A stretch of DNA of 64,000 bases from Virgifigura deserti (GTDB lineage Bacteria > Pseudomonadota > Alphaproteobacteria > Dongiales > Dongiaceae): positions 186,001 through 250,000 of the forward strand of contig QOZR01000001.1 of NCBI GenBank assembly GCA_003576685.1. Direction: 5' to 3'. The notes under the pieces are model-generated. The model had not been told where the DNA came from, searched no databases, and was given only the letters and a program-made list of their open reading frames with translations. Both the position numbers and the translations under genes were made by a program. Of the stretch, positions 8,313 through 15,480 are shown piece by piece. Each line of letters opens with the position of its first letter. Positions within the stretch are counted from its first letter, which is position 1.

Positions 8313-9350
8313 GTCGTCCCTCCAATATACAATACATCCGCCCCGCGGGCTCGCAGGGCGGGTCAGGTGTCGAAATGGATGGGACCGGGTTGGCGCTTAG
8401 AAGAGAACCAGACGAACGGGGCCGACCCAAAGCGAGTTGACCGCCCGTAGATAGACTCGTTGGGCTGATTTTACAATAGCATTCATCGAGAACAGCGCAA
8501 CTATCGCCTTGCAAACGGCCTCGTGGAACGGGTCGGTCGGGAAGGCGGGCGGTGCGGGAAAAGCCGCCTCGGGATGCTCGTTGATCGCGCTCGCTTCATG
8601 CGGCGTCCTTCAGTGACAGCAAGATGCGGGTCCGCTGCGCGAGCGGGCAGACCGGGGGTGCAGTTGATGTGGGCGGAGTTCGAGGCGCTTTCCTTGCTTT
8701 GCTCGCCATGTCTTGCTTGGCATCAATGGCATAGGGAGCCCGGCTGAGGGGCGATCTGAAGCGCCTTTCATGCTGGCATCGAGCGCAGACATCGCATAAG
8801 GTAAACGACATAAGTGGAACTCCGTATCAGCGGTTGTCCACCACTATCGAAAAATTTTAATAATCACTAAAATTCCATTAATTAGGCGGCGCGCCTCGCG
8901 TAAGCTCTTACTACAACAGCGCTCTAAAGGATGCCTAAAATATAGGCAGTTAACAAATATGGCTGAGTGCCTACATCAGAAACGGCGCTCCACAGAGTTA
9001 TCCACAGAATTTGTTGATAGTCTTGCAGCCGTATCCTTTTCGATTCTCCGCCGCCGGATGGGCCGGCGCAAAGGGCTGTAAATTCCCTGTCGCAGCGGAA
9101 TGAACTGCTGGGGGACTCCTGGCTCGGGAACTCATGGCCCGGGGAATATTGTCAGATGGTTCCGTTTCCCATTTCTGATGTTGCAACCGCATGCGCCGAC
9201 GCAATGGATTGTGAACGGACGGCGGTCACCTAACTTCTCTTCAACCGAGTCACTGCCCGGTGCGTTGGAACCGACGGGTCTGGCTGCGGGACGGCGCGGC
9301 GGGGCGTCGCCTGCCGTCGCTACACGCCGTCATTGATAGGGGAATTTGCC
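8313..9350. other. about 1 kb intergenic region, AT-rich in the middle
   Basis: I see no convincing gene here. The left part holds the csp promoter/leader region. Bases 8830-8960 are strikingly AT-rich for this genome (AAAAATTTTAATAATCAC, CCATTAATTAGG). GCCTA-N5-TAGGC at 8933-8947 is a small inverted repeat. A perfect DnaA-box consensus, TTATCCACA, lies at 8998-9006. The right part leads to otsB. Open frames in this stretch have no ribosome sites and read like random GC-rich translation. Confidence 0.6.
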
Positions 9351-10163
9351 GTGACAGAGCAGAGGACCAATATGCTGCCTTCCGCGCTTCACCGCCGCGC
9401 GGAGATTTTCCAACGGCTTCGCGGACGGACCATTGCGCTGTTCCTCGACTATGACGGTACCCTGACTCCGATCGTAGAGAACCCGGACCGTGCCGTGCTT
9501 TCGCCGGACATGCGGGAGGCGATTGCGCGTGTCGCCGATCATTACAGAGTCGCGGTGGTCAGCGGACGCGATCTGCGCACGGTCCGTGAACTGGTCGGGC
9601 TTCGAAACATCGTCTATGCCGGCAGCCACGGTTTCGAGATCGCGGGACCTGAAGGGCAGGCGCTGCAGTACGAGCAGGGCGTCGAATTCCTGCCGGAACT
9701 TGATGAGACGGAACAGGTGCTGCAGGCGCGGCTTGCCGCGGTGAAGGGCGCGCGGGTCGAACGGAAACGCTTCTCGGTCGCCGTGCATTATCGCCAAGTT
9801 GACCCAGGCGAGGTCGGCGAGGTCCGGAAGATTGTCGGTGAAGCCGTCGCGGCGCATTCCAAGCTGCGCAGCGCCGCCGGCAAGAAGGTCTATGACCTCC
9901 AGCCGGCCATCGACTGGCACAAGGGCAAGGCCGTGCTCTGGCTGCTTTCCGCGCTCGGGCTCGATGGCCCGGACGTGGCGCCGCTCTATATCGGCGACGA
10001 CATGACCGATGAGAACGCCTTCCATGCGCTGGAAGGGCGCGGAATCGGAATCATTGTCCGCGACGAAGAACGAACCACCGCGGCGCAGTATGCGTTGGAC
10101 GGCATCGAGGAGGTGAGGGTCTTTCTCAACGCGCTGGTTGCCGAGCACGAAGGCGCTCTATAG
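9351..10163 (+). CDS. otsB: trehalose-6-phosphate phosphatase
   Basis: This 270-residue HAD-superfamily phosphatase dephosphorylates trehalose 6-phosphate in the last step of trehalose synthesis. The nucleophile motif is FLDYDGTLTP (Asp33, Asp35), motif II is VVSGRD at about 69-74 and the metal-binding motif is GDDMTDENAF near 215. The substrate-cap segment AGSHGFEI is also typical of OtsB. I take the GTG at 9351 as start because AGGGGAA sits a few bases upstream. No otsA synthase is adjacent. Trehalose genes often belong to the general stress response, but no matching promoter was found directly upstream. Confidence 0.94.
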   Translation: MTEQRTNMLPSALHRRAEIFQRLRGRTIALFLDYDGTLTPIVENPDRAVLSPDMREAIARVADHYRVAVVSGRDLRTVRELVGLRNIVYAGSHGFEIAGPEGQALQYEQGVEFLPELDETEQVLQARLAAVKGARVERKRFSVAVHYRQVDPGEVGEVRKIVGEAVAAHSKLRSAAGKKVYDLQPAIDWHKGKAVLWLLSALGLDGPDVAPLYIGDDMTDENAFHALEGRGIGIIVRDEERTTAAQYALDGIEEVRVFLNALVAEHEGAL

Positions 10164-10832
10164 GTCATTGCCGCGCGGTGCGCTCATGCCGCGCCAGAAC
10201 CATTGAGGTGATCGCTCGACAGCGACCGCGATCATACGCGCTACCGTGCCATAGGCCGCCAGCGGCGGCGTGTTCGGATGCCGACCCAGATAGGCATCAA
10301 CCGCCGCCTCGTAGGCTGCGGCGGCGGTCGCGCCGCTATGCCGCGCCTCACGATAGGCGAGCGCGACCGCGCGTAAGGTCGCGCGGTTCGGGTCGGGCGC
10401 GGATGCCGCGGCGAGCATCAATGCCACCGCTTCCGCCGCCATCGCTTCCGAAGCGGTGGGGTGACGGCTGAGGAAGGTAGCGGCCGCGGCGGCGCGCGCG
10501 GTTGCATCGGATGCGCCGCCAAGGCGTTCCCGCTGATAGGTCAACGCCAGGGCGCGCAACGTCGCCCGATCCGAGCAGAGCCCGATCGAGGGCGGCGCGC
10601 TTCGAGCGAAGCGCCGTGCCGATACGGGCGAGGCGGCGCGCCTCACGAGCCACCAGCGCCCGCCGAGGTCGCGCAGTCGCGCCAAGTAGGCGCGCGCCGC
10701 GTCGCTCCGCTTGCCATGAATTCGCGCCCATTGAGTTCGGTCCAAGCGCGCGACGGGAACCTTTCGTGCGGAGGAATCGTTAGAAACGCTGGGCGTGTTA
10801 CGGGATGTCGAGGTCGAGGAAGGATGCAACAT
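10158..10832 (-). CDS. hypothetical protein with an internal duplicated helical motif
   Basis: The C-terminal part contains two similar segments: RATLRALALTYQRERLGG with a following FLSRHPTASEA, and RATLRAVALAYREARHSG with YLGRHPNTPPL. This looks like a duplicated alpha-helical unit and supports a real protein. I do not recognise the family. The start is uncertain. The ATG at 10832 lacks a ribosome site and the frame from there to about 10750 is antisense to an EcfG-type promoter and a micro-gene, so the true start may be the TTG at 10745. It is convergent with otsB and overlaps its stop by six bases. Confidence 0.55.
   Translation of the reverse strand: MLHPSSTSTSRNTPSVSNDSSARKVPVARLDRTQWARIHGKRSDAARAYLARLRDLGGRWWLVRRAASPVSARRFARSAPPSIGLCSDRATLRALALTYQRERLGGASDATARAAAAATFLSRHPTASEAMAAEAVALMLAAASAPDPNRATLRAVALAYREARHSGATAAAAYEAAVDAYLGRHPNTPPLAAYGTVARMIAVAVERSPQWFWRGMSAPRGNDL
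10756..10781 (+). promoter_or_regulatory. EcfG-type general stress promoter
   Basis: GGAAC at 10756-10760, a 17-base spacer, then CGTT at 10778-10781. This is an exact match to the alphaproteobacterial sigma-EcfG consensus (GGAAC-N16/17-CGTT). It points at the micro-gene starting at 10831. Confidence 0.7.
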
Positions 10833-10905
10833 GAATAGTATTTTTTGGATCATCGGCGTTATTGTCGTCATTATCGCCATCCTGTCCTTGTTGGGCCTGC
10901 GCTGA
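10831..10905 (+). CDS. 24-residue micro-membrane protein, copy 1
   Basis: The gene encodes a 24-residue peptide that is almost one transmembrane helix: short polar start MNS, then FWIIGVIVV and a run of aliphatic residues, ending LLGLR. A strong ribosome site (GAGGAAGGA) lies six bases before the ATG, and an exact EcfG-type promoter lies 50 bases upstream. The paralogue at 11197-11274 shares the IFWIIGVIVV core and ILSL near the end. Peptides of this shape occur widely in alphaproteobacteria as unnamed hypotheticals. A stress-induced membrane peptide is my inference. It is too short for most gene callers. Confidence 0.7.
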   Translation: MNSIFWIIGVIVVIIAILSLLGLR

Positions 10906-11193
10906 CCTGACCGAAGTCCTTGTCATGGAGTGCCCGAATATTTGTGCATGATTGGTCGAAGGTCACGCCGGATGGCTGCCGGGGTAAAGCCGACGGACGC
11001 ATGCAAGCGCAGGCCGAGAGAACCGTGATTGCCATCCAGCCTGCACGACATAGTTGTCGGATACCAGATGTCAGATGCCGGGCCGGCGACGATTCGCCCT
11101 CGTTGCCAACTGTTCGAACGAAGTGCTCAATCCCGATCGTCCTATCGGCTCGATCGCCATATCGCATCCTCGTGAAAGCCGCCTTGGGAGCAG

Positions 11194-11859
11194 CTAATGC
11201 CTCGAAACATCTTCTGGATCATCGGCGTTATCGTAGTCGTCATCATCATTCTGTCGTTGGCGGGAATCGTCTGACAATTTTCGACTGCCGGCCTTCCGCG
11301 CCGGTGCGTTCGCGAGGGCGTCCTCCACGGCCTCCTCGAGCTGTCGCGACGTAAACGGCTTGATGAGATAGCCGACCGGGTTCGTCGCTCGCGCACGCTC
11401 CAATGTGGGCGCGTCGGCGTGGGCGGTGACGAACAGGATCGGAACGTCCAGCCGCTCCTGCAAGGAGCGTGCAGCGGCAATGCCATCGACGTCGCCGCGC
11501 AAGGTAATATCCATCAGGACGAGCTCGGGCACTCGATCAGCCGCCGCTTCGAGGGCGCCGGCCGCCGTTGCTGCGACGCCGATGATGTCGTAACCGCAGA
11601 CCTCGAGCACGGAAGCGATATAGAGCGCATTCAACGCCTCGTCCTCGACGATCAAAATGCCGGCCCCTCGCTGTTCTCGCTTCGGATCGTTCGATGTGTG
11701 ATTCGCTACCATGGGGGCGCCATCTGCATCCGGCCGAAAATTGCCGCCGGCTTGCGATCCGCCGCCGACGGCTTCCGATGGGGGTTCCGATAGTGTCTCT
11801 GATGGCCTCGCCAGCTCGAATCCTCGAGCATTTCGTTCGATCCGCGTATCAGACAACAT
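11194..11859 (-). CDS. single-domain response regulator (CheY-like receiver)
   Basis: The receiver domain covers about 115 residues with all phosphorylation residues: the acidic pair in LIVEDEALN, the acceptor Asp in LVLMDITL, the Thr in VTAHAD and the Lys in YLIKPF. There is no output domain. After the receiver comes a tail of about 40 residues ending in an acidic stretch (QNDDDDYDNADDPEDVSRH), which is antisense to the second micro-membrane gene. The start may be the ATG at 11859 or, more compactly, the ATG at 11712 (MVANHTSND); neither has a good ribosome site. An EcfG-like palindromic promoter lies upstream at 11948-11976. No sensor kinase is adjacent. Confidence 0.88.
   Translation of the reverse strand: MLSDTRIERNARGFELARPSETLSEPPSEAVGGGSQAGGNFRPDADGAPMVANHTSNDPKREQRGAGILIVEDEALNALYIASVLEVCGYDIIGVAATAAGALEAAADRVPELVLMDITLRGDVDGIAAARSLQERLDVPILFVTAHADAPTLERARATNPVGYLIKPFTSRQLEEAVEDALANAPARKAGSRKLSDDSRQRQNDDDDYDNADDPEDVSRH
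11197..11274 (+). CDS. 25-residue micro-membrane protein, copy 2
   Basis: The gene encodes a 25-residue peptide, MPRN followed by IFWIIGVIVV and a continuous aliphatic helix ending AGIV. GGGAG lies six bases before the ATG. It is a paralogue of the peptide at 10831-10905, and the two are also similar at DNA level (GGATCATCGGCGTTAT is shared). The coding region lies opposite the 3' end of the response-regulator gene. I found no exact EcfG promoter here; a degenerate GAAC-N18-CGTC is present around 11115. Confidence 0.65.
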   Translation: MPRNIFWIIGVIVVVIIILSLAGIV

Positions 11860-11947
11860 GAAAACACGTTCCCGCGCCTATGGTCTGGCACGTTACCCCG
11901 CCTCCTGCGACTCGGACAACGCGCCTCTGGACAATACACCTTTGAGC

Positions 11948-11976
11948 GTGAACGTCTGAGGAGCGCAGACGTTCAC
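11948..11976. promoter_or_regulatory. palindromic, bidirectional EcfG-like promoter
   Basis: GTGAACGTCTG and CAGACGTTCAC form an 11-bp perfect inverted repeat with a 7-base centre. Read on either strand it gives TGAAC-N16-CGTT, one base from the EcfG consensus. It sits between the response regulator (minus) and the small gene at 12117 (plus). A T7 tract at 11990-11996 follows on the plus strand, so a terminator role cannot be excluded. Confidence 0.5.
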
Positions 11977-12116
11977 TGAAGCGAATCGCTTTTTTTGCAT
12001 ATCGTCGCACCATTCCGCCGCCTGAGTCCTATCTTTAGGGAATGGGCTTTTGGCCGTGACGCTCAAAGAACGGCTGTGTTACGGTCACGTCTTTTGGGAG
12101 AACAGGAGAAACGGTC

Positions 12117-12308
12117 ATGGCAACCAACGCGCAGCTGGCAGCGAAGCTTCTTCGCGGCGCAGCGGGCTTCTTCCGCACCGTTGGCGACCAGAACGAGCAG
12201 ATCCGCGAACAGATGGAACAGAACGCGCGCACCTACGAGCATGTCGCGACCCTGGTAGAGCAGGACCCGACCGCCGAGATGCCGGTGCCGCAAGGCGAGC
12301 CGGAGTAG
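12117..12308 (+). CDS. small conserved-looking protein, 63 residues
   Basis: This is a short soluble, helical, acidic protein (MATNAQLAAKLLRGAAGFFR, then NEQIREQMEQNARTYEHVATLVEQDPTAE). The composition is balanced, AGGAGA lies before the ATG and the frame is free of arginine-rich noise, so it is very likely real. I recall similar unnamed small proteins in alphaproteobacteria but no function. The EcfG-like palindrome at 11948-11976 could drive it, which would make it a stress protein by inference. The next gene, an aldo/keto reductase, starts 77 bases later. Confidence 0.75.
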   Translation: MATNAQLAAKLLRGAAGFFRTVGDQNEQIREQMEQNARTYEHVATLVEQDPTAEMPVPQGEPE

Positions 12309-12385
12309 CCGGCGCAGATCGCTGACCATCCGCCGTCCCGCGACCGGATCGATAGAGGCTCGGTCCGTCGAAGGCGGAGCGTGGC

Positions 12386-13219
12386 ATGAGAACAATCCCC
12401 CTTTCGACCGGCGAATCGATACCGGTGCTCGGCCAGGGAACTTGGCACATCGGCGACGATCCGATGCATCGCAGGGAGGAGATCGCGACTTTGCGTCTCG
12501 GTCTCGACCTCGGCATGACGCTGATCGACACGGCCGAGATGTATGGCGACGGCGCGTCGGAAACCGTTGTCGCCGAGGCGATCGCCGGCCGCCGCGACGA
12601 GGTGTTCCTGGTGAGCAAGGTGTTGCCCGAGAACGCCACGCGCCGCGGAACCGTCGCCGCTTGCGAAGCCAGCCTGCGGCGGCTCCGCACCGATCGGCTC
12701 GATCTCTATCTACTGCATTGGCGGGGCATGATTCCCTTGGCCGAGACGATCGACGCCTTTCAGGACCTCGTCCGGGCGGGGAAGATCCGGCATTTCGGCG
12801 TCAGCAACTTCGATCTCACCGATCTGGAGGAGCTCTGGGCACTCGATCATGGACGCGGCGCCGTGACGAACCAGGTTCTCTATAATCTCACGCGCCGCGG
12901 GACCGAATGGAGTCTGCTGCCCTGGTGCCGCGCAAATGCGATTCCGGTGATGGCGTATTCGCCGTTCGAGCAGGGCGACATGCTGGATGAAGCCGGCCTG
13001 AAGAGCGTCGCGCGGCGTCACGATGCGTCGCCGGCGCAGATCGCGCTCGCCTGGATCCTGCATCAGGACGGCGTCATGACCATTCCCAAGACCGGCAGCG
13101 AGGCGCATCTGCGTGAGAACCGCGCGGCGCTCGACCTGCGACTCACGGACGAAGATATGGCCGAGCTCGACCGCGCCTTTCCGCCGCCGCGTGGGCCGAG
13201 CGATCTGGCCGTACTTTAA
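12386..13219 (+). CDS. aldo/keto reductase
   Basis: This 277-residue NAD(P)H-dependent oxidoreductase has the TIM-barrel AKR fold. The catalytic tetrad is complete: Asp48 and Tyr53 in LIDTAEMYG, Lys78 in LVSKV and His111 in LLHWRG. IRHFGVSNFD and the cofactor segment VMTIPKTGSEAHLREN are also typical. The length is close to the compact prokaryotic AKR5-type enzymes such as YeaE/2,5-diketogluconate reductases. The physiological carbonyl substrate cannot be read from the sequence. A palindromic repeat follows 18 bases after the stop. Confidence 0.93.
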   Translation: MRTIPLSTGESIPVLGQGTWHIGDDPMHRREEIATLRLGLDLGMTLIDTAEMYGDGASETVVAEAIAGRRDEVFLVSKVLPENATRRGTVAACEASLRRLRTDRLDLYLLHWRGMIPLAETIDAFQDLVRAGKIRHFGVSNFDLTDLEELWALDHGRGAVTNQVLYNLTRRGTEWSLLPWCRANAIPVMAYSPFEQGDMLDEAGLKSVARRHDASPAQIALAWILHQDGVMTIPKTGSEAHLRENRAALDLRLTDEDMAELDRAFPPPRGPSDLAVL

Positions 13220-13237
13220 CGGCGATCGGTTCTTCGG

Positions 13238-13266
13238 CCTCATGGTGAGCTTGTCGAACCATGAGG
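13238..13266. repeat. CCTCATGGT palindromic repeat, copy 1
   Basis: CCTCATGGT and ACCATGAGG form a perfect 9-bp inverted repeat around GAGCTTGTCGA. Related copies are at 22168-22197 and 60561-60589. Here it lies between the AKR and the FAD oxidoreductase genes. Confidence 0.8.
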
Positions 13267-13287
13267 GCCGGCGTAGTCTGCGCGCCG

Positions 13288-14580
13288 ATGCAGCCGCTTT
13301 CTCATCCCGACTCCTATTATGCCGCGACCGCGGGCGGAATGGCCGACCATCCGCCGCTGGCCGGCGATATCGCGTGCGACGTGTGTGTCGTCGGCGGCGG
13401 CTTCACCGGCTTGTCGGCAGCGCTGCATCTTGCCGAGCGGTCCTATTCCGTCGTGCTGTTGGAGGCGAACCGTCTCGGCTGGGGCGCCTCGGGGCGCAAT
13501 GGCGGGCAGTTGAACAGCGGCCTGCGGATGAATCCGACCGATCTCGTGGCCCGCTTCGGCCGGGACGAGGCTCGCCGGCTCTGGGCGCTGGCCGAGGAGG
13601 CGAAAGAGACGGTGCGCGAGCGCATACTTCGCCACGCCATCGCCTGCGACTACAAGTCCGGCAACCTGCTGGCGGCGGTGAGGCCGCAGCATGTGAAGCG
13701 GATGGCGGAGGATACCGCCTGCCTCCAGGAGGTGCTCGGATACAAGGATGTGCGCCTGGTCTCGCGCGACGAGGCGGCCGCAATGGTCGATACCGGCCGC
13801 TATCACGGCGGCGTTTTCGACGCCGGTGCGGGCCACCTGCATCCGCTGAACTACGCTCTTGGCTTGGCGAATGCCGCGACGGCGGCTGGCGCCCGCCTGT
13901 TCGAGGGCACGGCCGCGACGGCGATCGAGCCGGGGGGGGCGGCGAGCGACCGGGCCACGGTCCGCACCGCCGGCGGCACCGTGCGGGCCCGCTTCGTCGT
14001 GCTCGGCTGCAACGGTTATCTCGGCCGGCTCGAGCCGCGCCTGGCGTCGAAGATCATGCCGATCGGCAATTACATGCTGGCGACCGAGCCCTTGGGGGAG
14101 GAGCGGGCGCGCAAGCTGATCCGCGATGACATCGCGGTCTGCGACACCAAGTTCGTGGTCAACTATTACCGGCTGTCCGGCGACCGGCGGCTGCTGTTCG
14201 GCGGCGGCGAGACCTATTCCGCGCAGGAGCCGCGGCAGCTCAAGCAGTTCGTGCGCTCCTACATGCTGCGCACGTTTCCGCAACTCGTCGATGTCCGCAT
14301 CGATTATGCCTGGGGCGGACAGCTCGCGATCACGCTGAACCGCCTGCCGCATTTTGGCCGACTCGGCGGCAATCTGTTTTTCGCGCAGGGCTATTCCGGC
14401 CAAGGCGTGGCCCTGACCTCGCTCGCCGGGAAGCTGATCGCGGAGGCGGTCGCTGGAACGGCGGAGCGGTTCGACGTCTTCGCGCGCATTGGCCACCGCG
14501 ACTTTCCGGGCGGCGCGCGGCTGCGGCGCCCGGCGGCGGTCATCGGCATGCTCTATTACAGCCTGCGGGATCGTCTTTAG
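13288..14580 (+). CDS. FAD-dependent amine oxidoreductase (PuuB/DAO-like)
   Basis: This 430-residue protein belongs to the DAO family of flavoenzymes. The dinucleotide motif VVGGGFTGLSAA is at about residues 34-45, and the second family signature GASGRNGGQLNSGL is typical of gamma-glutamylputrescine oxidase-like enzymes. GYSGQGVALTSLAGKLIAEA near the C-terminus closes the FAD site. Such enzymes oxidise secondary amines to imines or aldehydes with release of H2O2. I start at the ATG at 13288 (MQPLSHPDSYYAA), which matches the family; an upstream ATG at 13261 lies inside a repeat. The stop TAG overlaps a minimal 27-bp palindromic repeat. Confidence 0.88.
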   Translation: MQPLSHPDSYYAATAGGMADHPPLAGDIACDVCVVGGGFTGLSAALHLAERSYSVVLLEANRLGWGASGRNGGQLNSGLRMNPTDLVARFGRDEARRLWALAEEAKETVRERILRHAIACDYKSGNLLAAVRPQHVKRMAEDTACLQEVLGYKDVRLVSRDEAAAMVDTGRYHGGVFDAGAGHLHPLNYALGLANAATAAGARLFEGTAATAIEPGGAASDRATVRTAGGTVRARFVVLGCNGYLGRLEPRLASKIMPIGNYMLATEPLGEERARKLIRDDIAVCDTKFVVNYYRLSGDRRLLFGGGETYSAQEPRQLKQFVRSYMLRTFPQLVDVRIDYAWGGQLAITLNRLPHFGRLGGNLFFAQGYSGQGVALTSLAGKLIAEAVAGTAERFDVFARIGHRDFPGGARLRRPAAVIGMLYYSLRDRL

Positions 14581-14603
14581 AGCCCGACCCGATCGTGCTC
14601 TAA
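14577..14603 (+). repeat. CTAG-type palindromic repeat, minimal copy E
   Basis: TTAGAGC and GCTCTAA form perfect 7-bp inverted termini around CCGACCCGATCGT. It is a 27-bp version of the element with both hairpin arms deleted, and it contains the stop codon of the FAD oxidoreductase. Confidence 0.75.
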
Positions 14604-14869
14604 TTGCTGAGGGAGCCGGGAATTTGATCGGGTGCATTGGTATCGCGCTGGATCGCGTTCCGCCGTCCCGGCCCGACGATCACGGCCAGCTCCTCATCGA
14701 CGATCGGCAGACGGGGCGGGACTACGAGGTCCATTCGCACCTGGATGGCTTTCTCATCGTCGGAGAGGTGGCGAAGAACCGGCATCAGGCGCGGAAAAAC
14801 ATGCTGGGGCACGCTGTTGAAGCAGGGCAGGTCGCGCCTACGCGTGAAGAGTCTCTCAAACCAGCGCAT
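14600..14869 (-). CDS. hypothetical protein, 89 residues
   Basis: This small protein starts MRWFERLFTRRRDLPCFN and is otherwise a mixed-composition soluble sequence with a proline/valine-rich centre (VVPPRLPIVDEELAVIVG). I do not recognise it. The strong ribosome site AGGAGGT lies seven bases before the ATG and overlaps the end of the upstream membrane-protein gene, which argues for a real, translationally coupled gene. It is the last of three genes in a minus-strand operon (15481-16011, 14873-15400, this one). Confidence 0.65.
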   Translation of the reverse strand: MRWFERLFTRRRDLPCFNSVPQHVFPRLMPVLRHLSDDEKAIQVRMDLVVPPRLPIVDEELAVIVGPGRRNAIQRDTNAPDQIPGSLSN

Positions 14870-14872
14870 GAT

Positions 14873-15400
14873 CTAACCTCCTGAACCGGCGAGATGGATC
14901 GGCAGCAGTAGAAAGCAGACGGCCTGCTGCAGAAGCGACGCCATGACGAGGCGCAGCGCCCAGGTTCGATTACGGGCGCTGACCGTGTTGCCGCAGAGAT
15001 ATTGCTGATAGCCGATGAAGTAGCTGGCGGTCATCAGCTCGGTGAGTTGCGTCTCCACCTGGTCGGGCCGCTCCGCCCGGATTCGCTCCTCGGCTGCGAG
15101 CAGCTCATGGAGGTCGGGGGGCTCGTAATAGACGAACAGCCACTCGACCATGACGACGTGGTAGATCGCGGCGAACATTGCGGCGATGCTGCCGCAGGCC
15201 AGCGCTATTATAAAAATCGAGGCCGGCTGGCGCCACTGGGTCATGTCGAACTCGGTCACCAAGGTGCCGAAGGCGAAGACGGAAAAGGAGATCGCCGCGA
15301 CCGGGGTGCCGATGCTGCCGCGAATCAAATCGCGCTGCGTGCGCTCGTCGAAGTAAAGGCGCTGGAAGAGGTCGTGGCGCGCATTGATCGGTGACGTCAT
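14873..15400 (-). CDS. hypothetical membrane protein
   Basis: This protein has about 175 residues and three predicted membrane segments: around residues 29-50 (TPVAAISFSVFAFGTLV), 60-85 (SIFIIALACGSIAAMFAAIY) and at the C-terminus (VMASLLQQAVCFLLLPIHL). A soluble, charged loop of about 60 residues lies between the second and third. The ATG at 15400 (MTSPINARHD) is preferred over one at 15484 because the first 28 residues of the longer version overlap the upstream gene and read as noise. I do not recognise a family. It lies in an operon with the winged-helix/RMF-like gene and a small 89-residue gene. Confidence 0.75.
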   Translation of the reverse strand: MTSPINARHDLFQRLYFDERTQRDLIRGSIGTPVAAISFSVFAFGTLVTEFDMTQWRQPASIFIIALACGSIAAMFAAIYHVVMVEWLFVYYEPPDLHELLAAEERIRAERPDQVETQLTELMTASYFIGYQQYLCGNTVSARNRTWALRLVMASLLQQAVCFLLLPIHLAGSGG

Positions 15401-15480
15401 GGAAGTCACACCTTCGGCACAAGCTGTGATATTGCCGCCCGGCTGTGGCGACGTGCCGCCGATTGGAGCAGCAGACCGAG

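Noticed and set aside
8998..9006. Chromosomal origin at the TTATCCACA site
   Set aside because: A single DnaA box, and none of the usual neighbours (dnaA, parAB, gidA, hemE, dnaN) is present; kept only as an observation.
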